Origin: QQUD01 sp039029915
GTDB taxonomy: Bacteria; Chloroflexota; Anaerolineae; Promineifilales; Promineifilaceae
Length of the DNA stretch: 6,840 nucleotides
NCBI GenBank assembly: GCA_039029915.1
Contig: JBCCFD010000433.1
Location: 1 to 6,840 of the forward strand
Direction of reading: 5' to 3'
In this document: positions 1 to 6,139 of the stretch, piece by piece
How positions within the stretch are numbered: position 1 is the stretch's first letter
How the letters are laid out: each line of letters starts with the position of its first letter
The notes under the pieces: generated by a model
Database searches by the model: none
Seen by the model: only the letters and a program-made list of their open reading frames with translations
What the model was told of the DNA's origin: nothing
Translations under genes and position numbers: made by a program

Positions 1-125
1 GCACCAACACCGTCAAGACACATATCAAAAATTTGCTGGCAAAGTTTCAAGTGCACAGCAAGCTAGAACTGCGCCATCAATTGGTGAGTGTTGATTTTAC
101 CGAGTGGCTAGTACAGTTTTCCTAA
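1..125 (+). CDS. LuxR/GerE-family transcriptional regulator, C-terminal end (partial)
   Basis: This is the last 40 codons of a gene that begins left of the window; the reading frame starts at base 3 and ends at TAA 123-125. The visible residues begin TNTVKTHIKNLLAKF and continue QVHSKLELR. This matches the recognition helix and last helix of the LuxR/GerE DNA-binding domain (family pattern: TVKxHxxxIxxKLxVxxRxEL). A 12-residue tail ending in WLVQFS follows. Proteins of this family bind DNA as dimers; the signal-sensing N-terminal part (response-regulator receiver, MalT-like ATPase or other) lies outside, so the stimulus and targets are unknown. The next gene starts 111 bp downstream on the same strand and could be in the same transcript, but no shared function is evident. 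The HTH call is firm; the type of regulator is not determined. Confidence 0.85.
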   Translation, partial: TNTVKTHIKNLLAKFQVHSKLELRHQLVSVDFTEWLVQFS

Positions 126-236
126 AGTGTGCAACTTGTTATTATGTTAATAAATTGGAAAACTGTTGAGTATTGCTGACATCATAACTCAATGCGAATC
201 TATGGAGAGCAATACTAGAGGCATCGCGCTCACCTA

Positions 237-845
237 ATGAGGGGAATACGCTCGGGGGGTATTTATCATAACGGCCGTTTTTCACCCCCGCAGGTGATTG
301 AACTGACGCCTCATTCTCTCTATGCTGACGAGATGAATCATTTAGCACATGTTCAAAATCGAGGCGTCACGGCCGTTATTGGTACACCTCCCGAAAAGGC
401 ATTGCTTGAGGCAATGACACAACTGGCTTTAATGGGAAATGTCAGCCTCATTGATAGTGCCGAGCAGTTTGATAAACAACTGCTGGCTGATGAAGTGCGC
501 CAGAATACGAGCTTGGTTGATGAAACAATGGCCCGCGTGCGGGTGATACGGCCGTTTACCTGTCACCAAGTTGTGCAACATCTCGAAGAAAGCCAGCCCA
601 CATCTGCTCTTATTCTGCTAAATTTTCTGACCCTATTTTATGTTGAAACCCTGCCAGACAGTGAGGCCGTGCGCTTAGTGCGTAGCAGCGTGACCCAGAT
701 TCGGCGCTTGGGTCGGCAAGTCCCTGTTGTTTTAACAGTGAAACCTGCTCCTCTACCCCAGCGGACTGGACTCCTAAAATTCATACGTGGCGTCGCCCAT
801 CAGGTCTACGTCTTTGAGTCCCCCTCAGACACAAAAAGCCCATAG
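237..845 (+). CDS. Degenerate RecA/Rad51-like ATPase-fold protein (hypothetical)
   Basis: A 202-residue cytoplasmic protein with no signal peptide or membrane segment. I do not recognise a named family, but the order of elements resembles a RecA/Rad51/KaiC-type core. A strand and loop, VTAVIGTPPEKALL (residues 44-57), sits where Walker A would be. LIDSAEQFD (71-79) resembles the strand-turn after helix A. VRVIRPFTCHQVVQHL (101-116) follows. SALILLNFLTLFY (123-135) occupies the Walker B position, then a long helix and the strand VPVVLTV (162-168). The phosphate-binding GxxxxGK[ST] is absent and the Walker B acidic residue is replaced (LLNF rather than LLVD), so ATP hydrolysis is unlikely. No good ribosome-binding site precedes ATG 237; AGAGG at 217-221 is about 15 bases away, so GTG 294 (V20) is a possible alternative start. 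It holds three copies of the ACGGCCGT octamer. The ORF is well supported; the fold assignment is inference. Confidence 0.65.
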   Translation: MRGIRSGGIYHNGRFSPPQVIELTPHSLYADEMNHLAHVQNRGVTAVIGTPPEKALLEAMTQLALMGNVSLIDSAEQFDKQLLADEVRQNTSLVDETMARVRVIRPFTCHQVVQHLEESQPTSALILLNFLTLFYVETLPDSEAVRLVRSSVTQIRRLGRQVPVVLTVKPAPLPQRTGLLKFIRGVAHQVYVFESPSDTKSP

Positions 846-884
846 CCCCTTTACGGAATGGCTAGAAACTGCACCTGACGCGCA

Positions 885-1700
885 TTAATCGGAGTCGGCT
901 GCGGCGATTATTTCGGCTTCCGTTACGGCGCGCATCCAATCAACCTGCAGTGCAAATTCACCTTCTTGTTTGTCGCTAAGCATAAAGCCAAATGAGCTGA
1001 TTGTGCTCGGATCAACAGGGTCAACGTCCATCACAAATCCGCGATAAGTTGGCACCATTTGAGCAAAAGGAATATAGGCTAAGCGCCACTCGTTCGCTGT
1101 TGTTTCAAAATAGGCGTTGTAGGAGATATCACTACCGACTAAGGCTGTGCGAATGCGTAAACGATAGGTCTTTCCATCACCAAGCACCTTCAATAAAATG
1201 CCGTCTTGCCCGCTGAGGTCGATTTGTGTCCAGTCTGACCGAACCGAAGAAAACCCGCCATTGTTGTCGAGCGACATGTTGCCCGTGAAATAAAGTGCTG
1301 ATTCACTGTCCCCAATCTCCAAAAGTGAGACTGTACTGCTTGAGACGCCGCCCATCACATCATCATCAACGGTGTACCAACCGGGTTCCCCAGATTGAAA
1401 GGTGAATAATTCGACGCCGGGTAGCGCAATTTGGGCTGGCGTTGGCTCTGCTGTTGGGGCAACGGCCGTTTCTGTTGGCTCTGGTGTATCTACGGCCGTT
1501 TCAGCCAGTGCGTTACTTTCAGCCGTGGGTGCTGGCATGGTTGGCTCCGCTGTGGGGGTGGGTGCAGCTATTGTTGGTGCAACTGTTGGCAAGATGACCA
1601 ATTCTGCGGTGGGAACGGCCGTTGTGTTCAATACCTCACCCGTCAACGGCATACAGCCGATCAAAAATATGCTTGCAATTAGATAAATTAAATACTTCAT
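885..1700 (-). CDS. CIA30-domain lipoprotein with Ala/Pro/Thr-rich stalk
   Basis: A 271-residue exported lipoprotein. Residues 1-16 form a short lipoprotein signal with lipobox LIGC, so Cys16 would be lipidated and the protein tethered outside the cytoplasmic membrane. Residues about 25-92 are a low-complexity stalk of PTA, PTAEPT and ETAV units. Residues about 97-257 form a CIA30 domain (Pfam family of the human complex I assembly factor NDUFAF1; galactose-binding-like beta sandwich). Its hallmarks are all present: WYTVDDDVMGGVS (108-120), NNGGFSSVR (146-154), GDGKTYRLRIR (174-184) and SDKQEGEF (242-249). Bacterial CIA30 proteins are mostly of unknown function; ligand binding or an assembly role is conceivable. 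ATG at 1700 is preceded by GAGGG (1705-1709), four bases away, a slightly short but usable spacing. The second lipoprotein gene lies 110 bp upstream on the same strand. Its 3' end faces the preceding gene with a 39-bp gap. Domain call is strong; function unknown. Confidence 0.9.
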   Translation of the reverse strand: MKYLIYLIASIFLIGCMPLTGEVLNTTAVPTAELVILPTVAPTIAAPTPTAEPTMPAPTAESNALAETAVDTPEPTETAVAPTAEPTPAQIALPGVELFTFQSGEPGWYTVDDDVMGGVSSSTVSLLEIGDSESALYFTGNMSLDNNGGFSSVRSDWTQIDLSGQDGILLKVLGDGKTYRLRIRTALVGSDISYNAYFETTANEWRLAYIPFAQMVPTYRGFVMDVDPVDPSTISSFGFMLSDKQEGEFALQVDWMRAVTEAEIIAAADSD

Positions 1701-1810
1701 AAAACCCTCGATTCTTTTGTATACGTTGAGGATAGCAACGAAAAATAAGTGCCAGATAACAAAATTTAAAAAGAAGCGAAGGAGTTGGGCAAGGTGGGGT
1801 TAGAAGATTG

Positions 1811-2650
1811 TCATGGTGTTACTTGAAACGAATCCAAAATTTCAAGACTCGCATCAACTTCATGCACATTGATTTCAGGGAAGTCGCAAAACAGGCCAGC
1901 GGTAAAATTTATTTCTATAAAATTACTATTGTGTAAAAAGACGGTTTTTCGTCCATACCTGTTTGTTATGCCAAAGCGATATTCAATGGTTGCATATTGT
2001 TCTCCATCTTCACCAGTAAAAATTTGCCCATTTTCTTGTGTTGGTAAAAGTAATGAAGTCACCATAAACACAATGTCCGAATCCTCTTCAGAATTTGCCT
2101 GCGCTGATTCAACAAAGTCGTCAAGATATTGAGATAAGCTCTTATCTTGAGCATCCACAACATAAATCCAGGTTCGATGGCCAACATTCACATTAAAGAG
2201 AGTCGGGTATGAAACCGTGTCATTTTCATAGAGAGCGCAGAGCCCTGGGTAAGGACCTTCATCAAAAACCGCTGGATAATCAAATTTAAAGCCATAGTCA
2301 TCATTGTGATAAGTTTTATAAACACCGGCAAGATCAGATATATCTGGAGTGGATGTGGGAGTTCTTGTAGGCCTAGTCGGACGAGGCGTGGGCGTGCCCG
2401 TTTCGTGTTGTTGTGTCAAGATCAAAAGTGGTATTGGTGACGGTGTGGACGTGGTTGTGGGGGTATTTGTTGGGTAAGGCGTGGGAGTTGTCGTAGGTAT
2501 AATTGCTGTGAGCGTCGGTATAAATGTAGCACTTGCAGTAATATTAGATGATATGCTGATTGGCGTTGCAGATAATTCTTCTGGTGTCACTATTTGACAG
2601 CCAAGTAGCCAAGCTATTGTCAATAATCCAAACAATTTAACTCGATACAC
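1811..2650 (-). CDS. Lipoprotein with Thr/Pro-rich stalk and possible PsbP-like domain
   Basis: A 279-residue exported lipoprotein of unknown function. The signal segment ends in lipobox LLGC, with Cys18 as the predicted lipidated residue. Residues about 28-102 are a Thr/Pro/Ser-rich stalk (repeated TPTP, NTPT, RPTRPT units) expected to be extended and perhaps glycosylated. The C-terminal domain (about 105-279) opens with YHNDDYGFKFDYPA (114-127), the aromatic 'YGFxxxYP' signature common to PsbP-like and related lipoprotein domains; this resemblance is weak. It carries two cysteines (138 and 255) that could pair outside the cell. The start is GTG at 2648-2650: AGGGG at 2661-2665 lies ten bases upstream, and a start here gives a normal basic n-region (MYRVK). 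No ACGGCCGT octamer occurs in it, unlike its neighbour. It may be co-transcribed with the CIA30 lipoprotein gene 110 bp downstream, and the two share the same modular plan. Confidence 0.8.
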   Translation of the reverse strand: MYRVKLFGLLTIAWLLGCQIVTPEELSATPISISSNITASATFIPTLTAIIPTTTPTPYPTNTPTTTSTPSPIPLLILTQQHETGTPTPRPTRPTRTPTSTPDISDLAGVYKTYHNDDYGFKFDYPAVFDEGPYPGLCALYENDTVSYPTLFNVNVGHRTWIYVVDAQDKSLSQYLDDFVESAQANSEEDSDIVFMVTSLLLPTQENGQIFTGEDGEQYATIEYRFGITNRYGRKTVFLHNSNFIEINFTAGLFCDFPEINVHEVDASLEILDSFQVTP

Positions 2651-2810
2651 CGAAATAGTTCCCCTGATTAAGACCAGATAGGTGATGCACGTGTGGGGTT
2701 GAATCTCCCAAACCGAACAATGATAAGAGTGAAAGTATTATAGAAGAGGAACGGCCGTATACAACTTTGATCAAAAGCGTCCAAACCTTCAATCATCTTT
2801 CAACAGACTC

Positions 2811-2844
2811 TAAGGGTAAAAAGTTTCAGCTTCAAAAACCCTTA
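2811..2844. repeat. 7-bp inverted repeat, possible operator
   Basis: TAAGGGT at 2811-2817 and its exact reverse complement ACCCTTA at 2838-2844 are separated by a 20-base A-rich spacer. The centres of the two arms lie about 27 bases apart, between two and three helical turns. It is 27 bases upstream of the putative -35 of the sulfatase promoter, a reasonable place for a regulator site. Arms of this length can arise by chance in a few hundred bases, so the regulatory reading is inference. Confidence 0.3.
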
Positions 2845-2870
2845 CGATCTTCACGTGAGACGCTATGTTG

Positions 2871-2898
2871 TTGTAAATTGATTTTCGATGTTTAATAT
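2871..2898 (+). promoter_or_regulatory. Candidate sigma-70-type promoter for the sulfatase operon
   Basis: TTGTAA (2871-2876) and TAATAT (2893-2898) match the -35 and -10 consensus at four of six positions each, with a 16-base spacer. Transcription would begin near 2905, giving a leader of roughly 24 bases before ATG 2929. The match is weak and the region is AT-rich, so this is a suggestion only. Confidence 0.3.
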
Positions 2899-2912
2899 CG
2901 TTTGCGGGAGAG

Positions 2913-2917
2913 AAGGA
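2913..2917 (+). promoter_or_regulatory. Ribosome-binding site deciding the sulfatase start
   Basis: AAGGA at 2913-2917, part of the purine tract GGGAGAGAAGGA from 2906, lies 11 bases before ATG 2929. It supports that ATG rather than the in-frame TTG at 2902, which would place this purine tract inside the coding region and has no comparable site before it. Confidence 0.55.
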
Positions 2918-2928
2918 TACACAAGACC

Positions 2929-4374
2929 ATGACCCAACCTAACATTTTGCTCATCATGAGTGACAATCATCCGGCTGAACTATTGGGCTGTTATGGTAAC
3001 CCTGAAGTTCAAACGCCCCATCTCGATCGGCTGGCACAGGAGGGGACACGGTTTGATCGCACCTTTGCTGTAAATGCCATGTGCTCACCTTGCCGTGCGT
3101 CAGTATTAACTGGAATGATGCCGTCAGAACACGGCATTCACACGTGGATTGACGATCGCAAAATGGAACGGTGGCCAACTGCGTGGAACGCGCTGAACGA
3201 TATTCAAACGCTACCTGAACGGCTGCAGGCCAATCAATACCAGACGGCGCTGATTGGTAAATACCATTTAGGCAGCCCCTTTGAACCCCAAAATGGGTTT
3301 GACCACTGGTTTACATTTCCTCATGGGCACACGCGTTCATTTTGGAACAACACGTTTATTGACAACGGCCGTTCCTACACTGACCCCCGCCACAGCGTCG
3401 ACGTCTTTACCGAAAAAGCGGTACATTATCTCGAGGGGTATGCTGAAGATGCCCCCTTTTTCATGTTGCTAACCTACAACGGCCCATATGGTCACTGGCC
3501 AGCCATCAAGGGCAAGCCGCAAAATCGATTTGCTGAACTTTACCAAGATTGCCCAATGGACAGCTTTCCACGAGAAGGACTCAATAAGGCGGTGATTGAT
3601 CGGTTCTTACTGCGACAAAACGAGAGCGGAGGCGGGTTAGACTACTCTGCACCGCTCCAAATCTTGAATGACAGGGCCACTATGCGTAACTATGCGTCTC
3701 AGATGAGTATGGTAGATGACGGGGTGGGGCGCGTCATGGCCGCTTTAGATGCCCAAGGGTTGAAAGAAAACACGATTGTGATTTATACCACCGATCATGG
3801 TTTTTCAATTGGACATCACGGCTACTGGGGGCATGCCCAAGTGACATTGCCTGCTACTGGCCACGCTAGTGCCTATCACATCCCGCTTATTATGCGAGGC
3901 CCGCATATCATGTCTCATTCACATTGTGACAATCTAGTGAGCCAAATTGATCTGTTTCCAACCATTTTAGAGATGACGAATGCACCGACTGTAACAGGAT
4001 TGCCGGCACGGCCGTTAACCCCGCTGTTGCAAGCCGAATTAGCCGAGTGGGAAGATGTTATCTTTCTCGAACAGGAAGAAACCCGCGCAATTCGAACCGA
4101 TAAGTGGCTCTACGTAAAGCGGTTCAAAGAAAATGAAAATTATCCATTTCAAGATGAGCTGTATGATCTCATTGATGACCCAGGAGAGCGTCACAACGTT
4201 CTGACTGCACATCCAGACATCGCCCAAACATTAGACAATCAATTAATGACCTTTTTCAGTAAACATTCTGCTGAACGGTATGACCTTTGGCGGGGTGGCA
4301 CAACCAAATCAAATTCGGACAAGCCGTGGCTCTGGCAGGGCGCTTGGGGCCAAGCGTGGCAACCTGTTTTTTAA
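2929..4374 (+). CDS. Type I (formylglycine-dependent) sulfatase
   Basis: A 481-residue enzyme of the alkaline-phosphatase superfamily that hydrolyses sulfate monoesters. Landmarks, numbered from the ATG: NILLIMSDNHP (5-15) provides the first metal ligands (D12, N13). CSPCRASVLTG (52-62) is the C-x-P-x-R activation motif, where Cys52 would be oxidised to formylglycine by a maturase not encoded here. GKYHLG (110-115) matches the usual GKWHLG with the catalytic Lys and His. YTTDHG (286-291) supplies the later metal ligands (D289, H290). IPLIMRGP (318-325) and the late LYDLIDDPGERHNV (411-424) are also typical. There is no signal peptide, so it should act in the cytoplasm on an imported substrate. 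Length is normal for the family. ATG 2929 is preferred over an in-frame TTG at 2902 because of the AAGGA site and because family homology begins just after it. First gene of a likely operon with the FAH enzyme 66 bp downstream. Class is certain; substrate unknown, and phosphonate or phosphodiester activity cannot be excluded. Confidence 0.92.
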   Translation: MTQPNILLIMSDNHPAELLGCYGNPEVQTPHLDRLAQEGTRFDRTFAVNAMCSPCRASVLTGMMPSEHGIHTWIDDRKMERWPTAWNALNDIQTLPERLQANQYQTALIGKYHLGSPFEPQNGFDHWFTFPHGHTRSFWNNTFIDNGRSYTDPRHSVDVFTEKAVHYLEGYAEDAPFFMLLTYNGPYGHWPAIKGKPQNRFAELYQDCPMDSFPREGLNKAVIDRFLLRQNESGGGLDYSAPLQILNDRATMRNYASQMSMVDDGVGRVMAALDAQGLKENTIVIYTTDHGFSIGHHGYWGHAQVTLPATGHASAYHIPLIMRGPHIMSHSHCDNLVSQIDLFPTILEMTNAPTVTGLPARPLTPLLQAELAEWEDVIFLEQEETRAIRTDKWLYVKRFKENENYPFQDELYDLIDDPGERHNVLTAHPDIAQTLDNQLMTFFSKHSAERYDLWRGGTTKSNSDKPWLWQGAWGQAWQPVF

Positions 4375-4429
4375 CGATAGCTTTGCCTGAAACAGGGCTG
4401 CTTAGAGAACAACCGACCATCAAAAAAGT

Positions 4430-4434
4430 GAGGA
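4430..4434 (+). promoter_or_regulatory. Ribosome-binding site of the FAH-family gene
   Basis: GAGGA at 4430-4434 sits six bases before ATG 4441, good spacing and complementarity. It fixes this ATG as the start and shows independent translation initiation for the second gene of the operon. Confidence 0.7.
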
Positions 4435-4440
4435 AATTTT

Positions 4441-5277
4441 ATGAAGTTAGTAAGCTATCAAGGACGAGGCGCAAAAGGAATTGGCGTTTTAGATGGTGAA
4501 AACATAATCCCCATTAGCAAAGTGTCTGACATGATTAATTTGATCCATTTGGGGGATGAAGGCCGAACCTTGGCTCAAGCTGCGCTTGAGGCAAGAGAAG
4601 AAGCCATTCCAGCTAGTGAAATTACTTACCTGCCGCCGGTTGTTCGGCCTGGCAAAGTGATTGCCCTGGGGCGGAACTATGCTGCTCACGCCGCTGAAGG
4701 GGGCGCAGAGCCACCTAAATACCCCATGCTATTTCATAAAACGCACACCTCTCTTAATGGGGCTAACTGTCCCGTGGTGATACCTGAAGGCACAAAGCGC
4801 GTTGACTATGAGGCAGAATTAGCGGTCATCATTGGCAAAACTTGTAAAAATGTGAGCGAAGCAGGGGCTTTCGATTATGTATATGGGTATGCGGCCGCGA
4901 ATGATATTACGGCACGTGACTGGCAGAGATTAACGAGCCAATTTACGGCTGGAAAGATGGTGGATGGGTTTGGTCCACTGGGTCCCACCTTGGTGACAGC
5001 TGATGAAATTGAAGATGTTCAAAATCTAAACATTACATCCCACTACAATGGTCAACTGATGCAAAGCAGCAACACCAAAATGATGATTTTTTCCGTTGCG
5101 TTTACGATTGAATATATTTCCAAAATTTGCACGCTCGAGCCAGGAGATGTCATTTTAACGGGCACGCCTGAAGGGGTAGGTTATGCCAGAAAACCACCCG
5201 TGTATATGCAACCGGGGGATGAAATTGTGGTTGAAGTTGAAAAAGTTGGGGTGTTAAAAAACCACTTTGTGGAGTGA
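4441..5277 (+). CDS. Fumarylacetoacetate hydrolase (FAH) family protein
   Basis: A 278-residue cytoplasmic enzyme of the FAH superfamily, whose members cleave, decarboxylate or isomerise beta-diketo or oxo-dicarboxylic acids with a divalent metal. Residues 1-60 form the small N-terminal domain. The catalytic domain begins at about 70 with PGKVIALGRNYAAH (70-83; N79, Y80, H83). Metal ligands are E124 and E126 in DYEAELAVIIGK (122-133) and D155 in NDITARDWQ (154-162). K172 followed by DGFGPLGP (175-182) is the conserved lysine loop, and LTGTPEGVG (239-247) is the family signature near the C-terminus. Length and motifs fit a complete enzyme of the acylpyruvase / 2-hydroxyhepta-2,4-diene-1,7-dioate isomerase type; the exact reaction cannot be chosen. 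It lies 66 bp after the sulfatase gene and four bases before the MBL gene, so a shared transcript is likely. Its product might act on the carbon skeleton left after desulfation (inference). Confidence 0.93.
   Translation: MKLVSYQGRGAKGIGVLDGENIIPISKVSDMINLIHLGDEGRTLAQAALEAREEAIPASEITYLPPVVRPGKVIALGRNYAAHAAEGGAEPPKYPMLFHKTHTSLNGANCPVVIPEGTKRVDYEAELAVIIGKTCKNVSEAGAFDYVYGYAAANDITARDWQRLTSQFTAGKMVDGFGPLGPTLVTADEIEDVQNLNITSHYNGQLMQSSNTKMMIFSVAFTIEYISKICTLEPGDVILTGTPEGVGYARKPPVYMQPGDEIVVEVEKVGVLKNHFVE
5271..5274 (+). promoter_or_regulatory. Ribosome-binding site of the MBL gene, inside the FAH 3' end
   Basis: GGAG at 5271-5274 lies seven bases before ATG 5282 and within the last codons of the FAH-family gene, immediately before its TGA. 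Ribosomes finishing the upstream gene can reinitiate here, suggesting translational coupling. It also favours ATG 5282 over the in-frame TTG 5267. Confidence 0.7.
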
Positions 5278-5281
5278 ATTT

Positions 5282-6112
5282 ATGTCAACTAAAGTGGTTT
5301 TGTTGGGAACTGGCTCACCTTCCTGCCAACCTCATTCGTTTCAATCATCGTCTGCTGTGGTAGTAGGAGAACGGCCGTTTATCATTGACTGTGGTGGTGG
5401 AACAGTACAGCGCATTTCACAGGCCATCGCAAACGGGCAGTCACAGCTACAGTTTAACAATATCGGGGATTTGATATTGACTCACCTTCACCCCGATCAT
5501 ACATCGGGCTTGGCTGACTTTATCATCACGACATGGGTGCTAAGACGCTTTAAAACATTGAATATCTATGGCCCTAAAGGCACTGCTAAAATGGTTAACC
5601 TCCTCGTTGAAGCATATGAATTGGGTATTGCCGAACACCAGCGAGCTGAATTTCCGAATGCCGACACGCTGAGGCTTCAGGTGATTGAATACACATCTGG
5701 CCCATTAATTCAGGACGAGCACGTGACAGTGACGGCATTTGATGTGTCACACGGCGGGTTAGAATCATACGGCTTGAAATTTGAAACGGCAGACAAAACA
5801 GTCGTTTTTTCTGGTGACACAAAGCCCCATCCAAATATTATTCAACACGCCCAAAATTGTGATTTGCTCATTCATGAATGTTACAGTGAGGTTGGCCTAC
5901 ACCAATCTCACTTTTCAGTCTCATATTTCCGTAGAATGCACACATCTACCCAAGAGCTTGCTGAAATTGCGAACCAATCTAAGCCTAAAAAACTGATTAT
6001 TACCCACAAAATGCATCTGTCTGATATTTCGGACGCCTCTTTTGTCGATGAAATTAAGCAAAAATATGATGGGGTTGTCCTGATGGGACAAGATTTAGAG
6101 GTGTTTCAATAG
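5282..6112 (+). CDS. Metallo-beta-lactamase fold hydrolase, RNase Z / arylsulfatase (AtsA)-like
   Basis: A 276-residue zinc hydrolase without a signal peptide. It opens with VVLLGTGSPSC (5-15), typical of RNase Z and AtsA-type proteins. Metal sites: THLHPDH (67-73) contains the HxHxDH motif (H68, H70, D72, H73); H157 in DVSHGG is the third His; D179 in FSGDT is the bridging Asp; H242 in ITHKM is the last His. HTSTQELAEIA (220-230) gives the H-x4-E motif (H220, E225) characteristic of the RNase Z branch. RNase Z trims tRNA 3' ends, whereas AtsA relatives hydrolyse aryl sulfates or other small esters. The clear flexible-arm exosite of bacterial RNase Z is not apparent, and the operon context (sulfatase, FAH enzyme) favours a small-molecule hydrolase. 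The start is ATG 5282, four bases after the upstream stop. It converges on the alkylsulfatase gene with 27 bp between stops. Superfamily certain; substrate undecided. Confidence 0.88.
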   Translation: MSTKVVLLGTGSPSCQPHSFQSSSAVVVGERPFIIDCGGGTVQRISQAIANGQSQLQFNNIGDLILTHLHPDHTSGLADFIITTWVLRRFKTLNIYGPKGTAKMVNLLVEAYELGIAEHQRAEFPNADTLRLQVIEYTSGPLIQDEHVTVTAFDVSHGGLESYGLKFETADKTVVFSGDTKPHPNIIQHAQNCDLLIHECYSEVGLHQSHFSVSYFRRMHTSTQELAEIANQSKPKKLIITHKMHLSDISDASFVDEIKQKYDGVVLMGQDLEVFQ

Positions 6113-6139
6113 GCTTTGGGAAATGCTCAAGGGGCCGAC

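Larger units (their letters stand above)
2651..2928. other. Divergent intergenic region between lipoprotein and sulfatase genes
   Basis: This 278-bp stretch separates the minus-strand lipoprotein gene from the plus-strand sulfatase operon, so it should hold promoters for both directions. No convincing ORF or structured RNA was recognised. It contains one ACGGCCGT octamer (2751-2758, the only copy in the window outside a gene), a 7-bp inverted repeat (2811-2817 with 2838-2844), the palindrome TCACGTGA (2851-2858), a second CACGTG (2688-2693), and a weak sigma-70-like promoter close to the sulfatase start. It is visibly richer in A and T than the flanking genes. Confidence 0.6.

Noticed and set aside
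142..348. Minus-strand ORF of 68 residues across the gap before the RecA-like gene
   Set aside because: It has no family resemblance and overlaps the start of the plus-strand gene; most likely chance.
1402..1686. Plus-strand ORF of 94 residues, rich in Val, Gly and Ala
   Set aside because: It is the antisense shadow of the low-complexity stalk of the CIA30 lipoprotein, whose own domain and lipobox are unmistakable.
1623..2750. Octamer-free stretch covering the second lipoprotein gene, as a sign of recent transfer
   Set aside because: With 12 copies spread over 6.8 kb, a gap of about 1.1 kb is unremarkable, and a longer gap (4016-5370) covers the typical-looking FAH gene.
2902..2928. In-frame TTG start that would add nine residues to the sulfatase
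   Set aside because: The AAGGA ribosome-binding site would lie inside this extension, and sulfatase homology begins just after ATG 2929.
4386..4400. Small hairpin after the sulfatase stop (CCTG-AAA-CAGG)
   Set aside because: A four-pair stem without a T-tract is too weak for a terminator and lies inside a likely operon.
4891..4898. GCGGCCGC palindrome in the FAH-family gene, a relative of the ACGGCCGT word
   Set aside because: It occurs once and differs at both outer positions; ordinary Ala-Ala coding explains it.
5267..5281. In-frame TTG start that would add five residues to the MBL protein and overlap the FAH gene
   Set aside because: GGAG at 5271-5274 is correctly spaced for ATG 5282 and would be inside the coding region if TTG were used.
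6113..6139. Possible terminator hairpin between the convergent MBL and alkylsulfatase genes
   Set aside because: Only a three-pair GGC/GCC stem with wobble extension can be drawn and there is no T-run.
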